DNA of 64,000 nucleotides from JAJZNI01 sp035624785 (GTDB lineage Bacteria > Chloroflexota > Dormibacteria > Aeolococcales > Aeolococcaceae): positions 1-64,000 of the forward strand of contig DASPQV010000049.1 of NCBI GenBank assembly GCA_035624785.1, read 5' to 3'. The notes below the pieces were generated by a model. The model ran no database searches and was not told where the DNA came from. It worked only from the letters and a program-made list of their open reading frames with translations. Position numbers and translations under genes: made by a program. Of this stretch, positions 24,488 to 32,098 are shown piece by piece. Each line of letters starts with the position of its first letter. The stretch's first letter is position 1.

Positions 24488-27400
24488 TCAGGGGACGGTC
24501 ACGCCCTGGAGGACCGCCGGGCCCACGGTCGGGTCCAGCTCCTGCTGAACGTTGACGCCGGCCGGCGGGATGGTGTCGAGGACGTAGGGCACGCTGCCCG
24601 GGTTGAAGCCGCAGATCGCCGGCACCGGCGGTGTGGTGGCCTCCGCCGTCGAGCACACCCCGAAGTTGAAGGGTTGCGGGGTCGCCGCGAAGGTGCGAGC
24701 GTCGTCGAATCCGAAGCCGTCCTGCCCGGTCAGGGTGAGGGTGAAGGTCCAACCTGCCCAGGCCGAGGCGGCGGTCGACGCCGGGGCTCCCAGGGTCGAT
24801 GCGGGCACGGTGATGGTGACGATCCCGGGCGTGTCACCTCCGGAGGGGGTCAGCTGGGCGGCCGAGACCGCTGGCGTGCCGATGCCGCCGCCGCAGTTGG
24901 GGTAGCTCCAGGTGAGGCCCGAGGTCGTCGACGACGGGGTCACCCAGCAGTCGCCGCCGAAGCCGTCCACCTCGATGACCTGGTTCCAGGCGTCCGCCGC
25001 CGCGATGGAGTAGTTGAAGGGACTGGCCGCGGCCGTCGATTGGACTTCGCCGGTGGGGACCTGACCGCTGGGAGCGTGGATGTAGAGGTCGAACAGCTGG
25101 GCGCCGTCGAGGCTGCCGAAGGTCGGCACCAGGTTCTCGATGCCCACCCGGAAGCTGACGGTGGTGCCGGAGTCGATCACCGTCAACCCGGTCAGGCGGA
25201 AGGAGTCGGGCGAGAAGTTGGAGCTCGTCGGGTACGCGTAGACCCCGGTGGGCTGCGTGTACGGCGAGTAACCGGGCCCGTTGCCGCCGCCCGGGGCGGC
25301 GGGCACGTTGAGGATCACCGTGCCGGGGATGAACAGGTTGTTGACTGCGAAGATGGCCTCGTCGGTGGCGCTGCCCGCGGTCGCCGCCACCTCGATGGAG
25401 TTGCTCCCCGGCTCCAGGGCGACCGAGGTCGAGAAGGCGCCGCCGCCGTCCGCGCTCACCGTGGTGATCGTGGTGGTCGGCGTCGACGCCCCGGCCGCCG
25501 TCCCGGTGATCGCGATGTCGACGGTCGCGCCCGCCGCCGTGCTGCCGCTGACCACCGTCGAGGCGGAGTTGACCGTCACCGACGGGCGGGTGAGGTTGAT
25601 CGGGACGTCCCGCCCGTTGACGGCCAGCGGTGACGACACGGCGAGCGCCGCGGTCGCGGGTGGGGCGGGCAGGTAGCGCTCGGCGACGATGCTCGGCTGG
25701 TCGAGCAGGGTGCCGCTCTGGATGTCGCGGAGCAGCCGGAGGAGCTGCGCCTGGGCCCAGGTCAGCGGTGCCGCTGAGCCGTCGGGCTTGCCGTCGATCA
25801 AGCCGATGGACGCCGTGGTCGGGTCGGAGCCGTAGGCCGAGGCGGCCAGGTCCGGGAAGTTCCAGACCTGCTCGGGCATGAGACCGACGCCGCTTGCCGA
25901 GTTGAGCATGAAGTCGAGATCCGACTGCAGCGCCGCCGGGTTGCCGGCCAGCAGCTGGTACTCCGCGTTCTCCCCGGAGAGCACCGGCCAGGGGTGCCCG
26001 GTGCCGGTGTCGGTGGTCGCCCAGGGCTCGCCGGTGAGCGGGCAGTTGGCGTTGGCCGCGACCTCGACCGCGCCCGTGTCGCAGTCGCCATAGCCGTCGC
26101 CGTTGTAGCGCATGATCCCGGTCCCGGATGGCGTCGAGGAGTCGATGGCGCTCGCGGCCACCGCCAGGGAGTTGCTGACGGTGGGATCGGACGCCGGCAG
26201 CTCGCCGAGCCGGGTCAGCTCGAGGAACCCCTGGTCGATCACGCTGCGCTGGTCCACCGGGCTGGTGTTGCCGTTGTTGAGGGTGTAGGTCACGCCGGCC
26301 TGGTCAGGGTTTCCGGTCTTGTCCAGGCGCATGAAGTAGGAGCTGGACGAGAGCGGCCCGTCAGTGGTGATGCCGGTGGTCAGGATCAGCTGGCGGAAGT
26401 CGTCGGCGGTGGCCAGGAAGAGGCGCTGCGATGCGGTGTCGCCCTGCACCCCGGCGATCGCGGCAGCGGCCACCAGGCCGGCAACCTCATCGGCCATGGT
26501 GGAGGGCGAGAAACCGGTCTGCTCCTCCCAGCGCTCCACGCCGTCCACCGGGCCGTTGGCGACCAGGAAGTCGGCGGCGGGCCTGATGTGATCCTGGTAG
26601 AGGGAGGCGCTGCCGGCCATTCCCGCCTGCCACGCGGCGAGGATCGGGTCCGCGGTCTCGTCGAGCTGGAGCCCGCCCGTGTCGGGTGCCGCCTCGCCGT
26701 TGAGCAGCCCGTTGCGCGGGAAGCTGCCGTCCGGCAGCTGCATGTGGTCGAACCAGTATTCGACCATCTGGCGGGCGGTGCCGATGTCACCGTCGGCCAG
26801 GAAGCCGGTGAACGTCTCGTAGGCGTCGCGGGGGAACACCTCGCGATACGACCCGAAGTAGGGAGCCAGGTCGTTGACCGGGGTCCCGGCCGAGACCGCC
26901 TGGCCCCAGGGGCTGCTCAGGGACGCGGCGGTGGCACCGACGAAGCTCTTGTCCTCGCTCGCCTTGATGACGTTGGCGGAGAGCCAGTAGGCGGCCTGGT
27001 CGGCGGGGCTGAGGGCGGTGCCGCCATGTCCGGGCGCGCCGCCCGGCGAGCAGAGCTGGGAGTCGTAGTCGAGCCACTGCCCCTGGTACTGGAGGAAGGT
27101 GGCGGCGATAGGGGCCGCCGACGCGTCGAGCGCGGACTCGAGCGCGCTGGCCTCGGTGCCGCCGAAGCCAAGGGCCACCGTCTGGCTGCTCACCGCGCTG
27201 GGACGGGGCGGGGTCGACAGCCCGGCCGCCCCGGCCGCCGCGGCCGCGATCGCCACTGGGCTGAGGCTGGTGACGCCGGTGGCGGTCGCTCCGGGAGCTA
27301 TGCGGCGGGGCGAGCAGACGGATGCGCTGTCGAAGCTGCCGCCGCCGTAGGCGCCCAGGTCGCCGCCGCTCGCCCCGCCTGACGAGGCGGCCGGCGCGCC

Positions 27401-28789
27401 GCTGCCCAGGCTCAGCTCGACGGTCTGGACCACGTTGCCAGCGCTGGCGTTCGGGGCGGTGGTGGTCAGCGAGCGAGCACTGTCCAGCTCGGCCAACCCG
27501 TCGCTGGAGCTCCCCGCGAAGCCGGTCTCCACCGCAGCGAACGGGGAGCTGGCCGCCAGGGCCGCGTAGATCGGGGTGGCGTAGCCCCGGTTCAGCGCTT
27601 CGGTGAAGGAGTTGGTGGAGTAGGAGAGCGGGATCTGGCCGCGGCTGGTCGGGACGATGGTCGCGGACTCCGCCCCCGCATTGCCGCTGCCGCCGCCACC
27701 GTGACCGTTCAGCAGCGGGTTGAGACGCAGGTAGAGATGAAGGCCCGCGGGCGCTCCGGGGAGCGCGACCAGGCTGTACTGGATCACCACCGCCTCAGTC
27801 GAGGGATCGGTGACGAAGTCGCTGACGATCGCGAAGTGCTGGGCGGTGTCCAGGGCGATGACCCGGCAGGCCATCCCGGTCTGGCCCAGCGAGCTGACCG
27901 TGTAGGTCATGTCGCGGGGCTGGAGGGCGGTGAAGCCGGGACCGGTGACGATCGGATCCAGGGTCTTGACGTTGGTGTTGTCGATGGTGGGGGCGTAGAC
28001 GTCCGACAGCTCGCCGTCGGCCACCGTGTACCAGACCGTCGAGGCCGTGTCCGCGGCGGTGCCGACGCAATCCTTGCGCGCCTCGTCGTAGTAGGAGAGC
28101 CCACCGGGCGCGCCCCCCGCCTCGCTGCCCGGGCTGCCGATCGCGAGGTCGAAGACGTGCATCGAGGTGATGCCGCGACCGACCCCGGCGGACACGGCCG
28201 GCAGGGTCACCGATGCCACCTCCTTGGTGGGATCGAGAGGCACGGCGGCGTAGGAGAGGCTCACCGGGATCGTCCCGGCGGGGTTCCAGCCGCGGGTGGT
28301 GGCGAGGAAGTCGGTGCCGGTCGCGGCAGCGCCGTCGATCCAGTCGGCGAAGCTGAGCGACGCCGTGGAGCTGGATCCGTCCGCGTAGGTGACTGTGAAG
28401 GTGCCGCTCGCCGACCCGAACGCGGCGGCGCCCACGATCCCGAGGGTGGAGCCGCGTCCGCTCAGGGAGATGGTCTGCCCGTCGGCGACGACGTTGTCCG
28501 GGCTGCCGGGCGCGACATCGGGCCAGGTGAGACCGAGACCGTCGTGGAGCAGGCTCTCCCCGGGGGCCAGCGCATCCGCGGCCAGCCCGGGCGCGGAGAA
28601 CGAGTCCCCGATGCCGTCGTAATTCCCGGCGCCGGCGCCGCCAGGCGTGGTGATGCCCACGTTGTCGAAGGCCTGCGCCAGGGAGACCCCGGTCGCGGAG
28701 GTGGTGGGGGCGGCGATCGCCATGCCCCCCATCCCGAGCACGGCCGCGGCGACGGCCGCACGAAATCGGCGATGACGAGCACGACGCAC
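24488..28789 (-). CDS. Secreted GH15 glucodextranase-like glucan hydrolase
   Basis: The 1433-residue product has a signal peptide (about 1-33), an extra N-terminal beta-sandwich (about 35-220), the GH15 N-domain (about 230-560, starting ARKDCVGTAADTASTVWYTV), an (alpha/alpha)6 catalytic domain (about 590-1060), an Ig-like domain (about 1090-1170) and a C-terminal glucodextranase-C-like module (VYAYPTSSNFSPDSFRLTGL). Catalytic residues expected in GH15 are present: Glu in ERWEEQTGF (about 754) and Glu in LMPEQVWNFPD (about 971); YREVFPRDAYETF is also typical. This order matches Arthrobacter glucodextranase plus one extra domain. Alpha-1,6- or alpha-1,4-glucans are the likely substrates. GTG start with GGAGG upstream. 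Confidence 0.85.
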   Translation of the reverse strand: MRRARHRRFRAAVAAAVLGMGGMAIAAPTTSATGVSLAQAFDNVGITTPGGAGAGNYDGIGDSFSAPGLAADALAPGESLLHDGLGLTWPDVAPGSPDNVVADGQTISLSGRGSTLGIVGAAAFGSASGTFTVTYADGSSSTASLSFADWIDGAAATGTDFLATTRGWNPAGTIPVSLSYAAVPLDPTKEVASVTLPAVSAGVGRGITSMHVFDLAIGSPGSEAGGAPGGLSYYDEARKDCVGTAADTASTVWYTVADGELSDVYAPTIDNTNVKTLDPIVTGPGFTALQPRDMTYTVSSLGQTGMACRVIALDTAQHFAIVSDFVTDPSTEAVVIQYSLVALPGAPAGLHLYLRLNPLLNGHGGGGSGNAGAESATIVPTSRGQIPLSYSTNSFTEALNRGYATPIYAALAASSPFAAVETGFAGSSSDGLAELDSARSLTTTAPNASAGNVVQTVELSLGSGAPAASSGGASGGDLGAYGGGSFDSASVCSPRRIAPGATATGVTSLSPVAIAAAAAGAAGLSTPPRPSAVSSQTVALGFGGTEASALESALDASAAPIAATFLQYQGQWLDYDSQLCSPGGAPGHGGTALSPADQAAYWLSANVIKASEDKSFVGATAASLSSPWGQAVSAGTPVNDLAPYFGSYREVFPRDAYETFTGFLADGDIGTARQMVEYWFDHMQLPDGSFPRNGLLNGEAAPDTGGLQLDETADPILAAWQAGMAGSASLYQDHIRPAADFLVANGPVDGVERWEEQTGFSPSTMADEVAGLVAAAAIAGVQGDTASQRLFLATADDFRQLILTTGITTDGPLSSSSYFMRLDKTGNPDQAGVTYTLNNGNTSPVDQRSVIDQGFLELTRLGELPASDPTVSNSLAVAASAIDSSTPSGTGIMRYNGDGYGDCDTGAVEVAANANCPLTGEPWATTDTGTGHPWPVLSGENAEYQLLAGNPAALQSDLDFMLNSASGVGLMPEQVWNFPDLAASAYGSDPTTASIGLIDGKPDGSAAPLTWAQAQLLRLLRDIQSGTLLDQPSIVAERYLPAPPATAALAVSSPLAVNGRDVPINLTRPSVTVNSASTVVSGSTAAGATVDIAITGTAAGASTPTTTITTVSADGGGAFSTSVALEPGSNSIEVAATAGSATDEAIFAVNNLFIPGTVILNVPAAPGGGNGPGYSPYTQPTGVYAYPTSSNFSPDSFRLTGLTVIDSGTTVSFRVGIENLVPTFGSLDGAQLFDLYIHAPSGQVPTGEVQSTAAASPFNYSIAAADAWNQVIEVDGFGGDCWVTPSSTTSGLTWSYPNCGGGIGTPAVSAAQLTPSGGDTPGIVTITVPASTLGAPASTAASAWAGWTFTLTLTGQDGFGFDDARTFAATPQPFNFGVCSTAEATTPPVPAICGFNPGSVPYVLDTIPPAGVNVQQELDPTVGPAVLQGVTVP

Positions 28790-28926
28790 GGCCGCACCTC
28801 CCAGCCCGAATCCGTCCCGTCCGCCGGCAGGCCCCGAGACCCAGCCGGCTGGGTAAGGATGGGATGGCGCTCCGGCGCTGTCAAGCGACGCCGCCGGCGC
28901 GCTCGTCGCGGCGCGGTGACAGCGGG

Positions 28927-29550
28927 TCAGCCTGGTTCCGCCTCCCGCTCGTCGCCCAGGCCGGCGGCTCGCCGGAGGGCGCGCAGCTGGATAACCTTGC
29001 AGGTCCCCGGGGTCACCCCCAGCGCGGTCGCCGTCTCGCTGACCGAGTAGCCGCGCAGGAAGCGCAGCTCGAGGATGCGGCGATCCCGGTCTCCGAGCCG
29101 GGCCAGGATGGAGTGGAGCCGGCGCTCGCCCTTCGGCAGCGGCGCTCCCGCCGGCCGGGCGCGCGTCTCCTCCAGCAGTTCCTCGGCCCGATGGGCGGAG
29201 CGCTCGTTGAAGTGGTCCGCGACCAGGCAGCGCGCGGTGGTCAGCAGGTATGCGTGGACCTCCTCCGGGGCCGCCTCCGGGCGCAGCCGTGGCAGGGCGC
29301 GGAGGAAGACCTGGGCGCAGACGTCCTCGCTGTCGGCGCGGTTGCCAACCCGGGAGAGCACGTAGCGGAACACCAGGTGGGCCTCGCGGCGGTAGACCAC
29401 CGCCCAGTCCTCGGCGGCGGGCCGGGCCGAGGGCTCCAGGTGCAGGACATGGAGCGGCGCGCGCCAGGCCTCGGCGGCCGGTCGGGGGCCTCGGTCGTCC
29501 ACGTGCTGTTCCACGGGCGGCGGCCCTGCCCGGTTCAACAGCGTGGCCAC
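28927..29550 (-). CDS. ECF-type RNA polymerase sigma factor
   Basis: The 207-residue product has sigma region 2 at about residues 50-90 (VVYRREAHLVFRYVLSRVGN, then SEDVCAQVFLRALPRL) and region 4 at about 148-198 (LGDRDRRILELRFLRGYSVS, then ETATALGVTPGTCKVIQLRA). A long N-terminal extension (about 45 residues) is atypical; the true start may be later. It lies 137 bp upstream of the large GH15 gene on the same strand. No classical zinc anti-sigma gene is adjacent, although the anchored propeller further downstream has a compatible topology. Confidence 0.85.
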   Translation of the reverse strand: MATLLNRAGPPPVEQHVDDRGPRPAAEAWRAPLHVLHLEPSARPAAEDWAVVYRREAHLVFRYVLSRVGNRADSEDVCAQVFLRALPRLRPEAAPEEVHAYLLTTARCLVADHFNERSAHRAEELLEETRARPAGAPLPKGERRLHSILARLGDRDRRILELRFLRGYSVSETATALGVTPGTCKVIQLRALRRAAGLGDEREAEPG

Positions 29551-29663
29551 GGCTCGCCGGATGCCGCCGGCCGCGGGGGCCGGGGGAGCGGGCCCCCGCG
29601 ATGCCGGTCGCGGGAGCCCGCTCTCAGACCGGTGTCCGGATCAGCGACCCGGAAGCCGAGACC

Positions 29664-30788
29664 TCAGTGGAGCAGGTTCAGGGTGTTGCTGCCGTCGTCG
29701 ACGAAGTAGATGCCGCTCCCCTCCGCGGCGACGGCGAGGCCGAACAGGGTCCCGTTGCCGTTGGGCAGGCCCGAGACCGGGGTGTTGTCCAGAGTCATCA
29801 CCGCTACCTGGGCACCGCCGGGGGTGGTCTCGACCAGGTTGCCGTTGATGCCGTTGACGGTGAGGATGTCGCCGTTCGGGGCGATCGCCAGGCCGAGCGG
29901 CCCGTCGAGCGCTTCGCCCGCTGAGACCGTCATGCCCCGCTGGGATGTGGTTCGGCTGATCGCGTCGGGGATGGCCGCGATCCGGTTGCTATCCGTGTCG
30001 GCCACGTAGAGCGTGCCGTCGCGACCCAGGCCGACGCCGGTGGGCCCCACCACCAGCGCGGCGGGATCGGTGCGCTCCAGGAAGCCGCGACCGATCACCG
30101 TCTCCGAGGTGACCAGGGGTGCGTCACCGGCGGTGGAGATCGCGATTCGGACGACCGTCCCGCCGTCCACCGAAGCGGGGCTGGCCTCCTGGGTGCCGTT
30201 GAGCACGTTGGTGACGAAGAGGAGCGCCGAGCTGCTGCGGTCGAGAGCGGTCATGTCCCAGGGGCCGTTGAGGGGCGCGCCGGAGATGGTCTCGACGGCC
30301 TGTCCCCAGCGGTTGACGACGATCAGGCACCCGGGCTGCATCGTCGCCGACGTGCCATCGCTGGTCGGCAGGCTGCCCACGATGACCCAGCCGCTGCGCA
30401 GGGACACCAGCGCGGTGGTGAGGCCGACCCCTCCCGGGCAGGCTCCGCCGAGGTGATCAGGGACGAGATGAGCGAACACCGTGACCCTGCCCTTCGGCGA
30501 GATCTCGACGATGGTGCTCCCGGTGCCCTGCAGGTTGTTGCGATTGTTGAAGTTGCTGACCAGCACGTCACCGGCGACCAGGCGCCCGGCGGTGACCGGC
30601 ACGATCGCCACCCCGTAGGGATTCACGTCGCCGTTGGCGGGGATGGTCGACGCCACCGTCGAGATGGTGCCGAGGGGTCCGGCGAAGCTGCCCGGTGAGG
30701 CGGCGAGGACTGGCACGGCGGCCAGGCCCAGGCCCGCCGCGACGGCCACGATCAGGGAAATGCGCAGCAGCGCTGCCGAAGGTCGCAC
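29664..30788 (-). CDS. Secreted NHL/SMP-30-like beta-propeller protein
   Basis: The 374-residue product starts with a signal peptide (LLRISLIVAVAAGLGLAAVP, VLA). Repeats such as NPYGVAIVPVTAGRLVAGDV, GPTGVGLGRDGTLYVADTDS, GPLGLAIAPNGDILTVNGIN and TLFGLAVAAEGSGIYFVDDG are NHL-type blades, probably six in all. The GTG at 30788 is preceded by AGGAGG at eight bases, which fixes the start inside a longer open frame. The gene is 113 bp upstream of the sigma factor and in the same direction, so it may be part of the same regulon. No enzymatic role can be assigned. Confidence 0.78.
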   Translation of the reverse strand: MRPSAALLRISLIVAVAAGLGLAAVPVLAASPGSFAGPLGTISTVASTIPANGDVNPYGVAIVPVTAGRLVAGDVLVSNFNNRNNLQGTGSTIVEISPKGRVTVFAHLVPDHLGGACPGGVGLTTALVSLRSGWVIVGSLPTSDGTSATMQPGCLIVVNRWGQAVETISGAPLNGPWDMTALDRSSSALLFVTNVLNGTQEASPASVDGGTVVRIAISTAGDAPLVTSETVIGRGFLERTDPAALVVGPTGVGLGRDGTLYVADTDSNRIAAIPDAISRTTSQRGMTVSAGEALDGPLGLAIAPNGDILTVNGINGNLVETTPGGAQVAVMTLDNTPVSGLPNGNGTLFGLAVAAEGSGIYFVDDGSNTLNLLH

Positions 30789-30910
30789 GGTCCGGTTCCT
30801 CCTGTGCCCGAGAGCCCCCAAAGTGGATACGCCGGCGGGTTACGGCCGCATCACCTCATGCGCTCACCCGCGGCCACCGGGAGGGGGCGGCGAGGTGGCA
30901 GGATCTGGGT

Positions 30911-32047
30911 ATGCCCGAGCGTGCCGCCGCCGACCTGGTGGCGGAGGCCCGGGCCCTGCTCGCTGACGCGCCCGTCTTCGACGGCCACAACGACCTGGCC
31001 TGGGAGATCCGGCGCCTCTCGGGCGGCGACCTGGCCGCGGTGGATCCCGGCGCTTCGCTGGCGGGCCGGACCCACACCGACCTCGAGAGGCTGGTCCGGG
31101 GTGGGGTCGGAGCCCAGTTCTGGTCCGTCTACGCCCCCTCCAACGTGCCGGAGGTGGAGGCCCTGGCGATAACCCTGGAGCAGGTCGACCTGGTGCGGCG
31201 CATGGTCGATGCCCACCCCGGCCGGCTGGCCCTGGCGGTCAGCGCCGGGGACTGCCTACGGGCCCGCGCCTCCGGACGCATCGCTTCGCTGCTGGGTGCT
31301 GAGGGGGGCCACTGCATCGCCGGGTCGCTGGGCATCCTTCGCGACCTCCACCGGCTGGGCGTTCGCTACCTGACGCTCACGCACAACGACAGCACCGCCT
31401 GGGCGGATTCGGCGACGGACCAGCCGCGGGCCGGCGGGCTCAGCGACCTGGGCCGGCAGGTGGTGGGAGAGATGAACCGGGTCGGGATGCTGGTCGACAT
31501 CTCCCACGTCGCCGTGAGCACCATGCACGCGGCCCTGGACGCCACCACCCGCCCGGTGATCTTCTCCCACTCCTCGGCGCGGGCCCTGGTCGACCACCCC
31601 CGCAACGTGCCTGACGATGTCCTGCAGCGGCTGAGCGGCAACGGTGGGGTGTGCCAGGTGGCCTTCGTCCCCTCCTTCGTGTCCACGCCCTGCTGGGAAT
31701 GGACCGAGCTGGCCCGGCGGACCATGGCCGAGCGCGGCCTCGACGCCTCCGACCTCGAGGCGCGCATGCGGTTCGAAGCCACCTTCGCTGCCGAGAGCCC
31801 CCCGCCCCGGGCCAGCGTCGCCGACGTGGCCGACCACGTGGATCACGTTCGCGAGGCGGCGGGGGTCGACCACGTCGGGCTGGGCGGCGACTTCGATGGC
31901 ACCGACCGGCTTCCGGAGGGCCTCGAGGACGTGTCGTGCTACCCGCACCTGATCGCCGAGCTGCTGGCTCGCGGCTGGAGCCGCGACGAGCTGGCCAGGC
32001 TCACCTGGGCCAACGCCCTCAGGGTGGTGGGGGACGCCTGCGCCTGA
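30911..32047 (+). CDS. Membrane-dipeptidase-family (M19) zinc peptidase
   Basis: The 378-residue product matches renal dipeptidase-like enzymes that hydrolyse dipeptides, often with D-residues. Zinc ligands are visible in order: FDGHNDLAW (HxD), LGAEGGHCI (bridging Glu), DISHVAVSTM and FSHSSARALVDHPRN (His), and HVGLGGDFDGTDR (Asp). No signal peptide is apparent, so the enzyme is probably cytoplasmic. The ATG at 30911 is preferred within a longer open frame because the family starts here and GGCAGGAT lies upstream. A copper operon follows in the same direction. Confidence 0.85.
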   Translation: MPERAAADLVAEARALLADAPVFDGHNDLAWEIRRLSGGDLAAVDPGASLAGRTHTDLERLVRGGVGAQFWSVYAPSNVPEVEALAITLEQVDLVRRMVDAHPGRLALAVSAGDCLRARASGRIASLLGAEGGHCIAGSLGILRDLHRLGVRYLTLTHNDSTAWADSATDQPRAGGLSDLGRQVVGEMNRVGMLVDISHVAVSTMHAALDATTRPVIFSHSSARALVDHPRNVPDDVLQRLSGNGGVCQVAFVPSFVSTPCWEWTELARRTMAERGLDASDLEARMRFEATFAAESPPPRASVADVADHVDHVREAAGVDHVGLGGDFDGTDRLPEGLEDVSCYPHLIAELLARGWSRDELARLTWANALRVVGDACA

Positions 32048-32079
32048 CCCGGGCGGCGGCCGGGCTCGGGGTGCATACA

Positions 32080-32098
32080 GGTACCGGGTAGGGGTACC
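32080..32098. promoter_or_regulatory. Candidate CsoR operator abutting copA
   Basis: GGTACC, a five-base GGGTA spacer, GG and a second GGTACC (32080-32085 and 32093-32098) form a dyad resembling the GTACCC/GGGTAC copper operators bound by CsoR. It ends exactly one base before the copA ATG at 32099. CsoR is encoded in the same operon, so copper-relieved repression of copA-copZ-csoR is expected. Confidence 0.55.
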
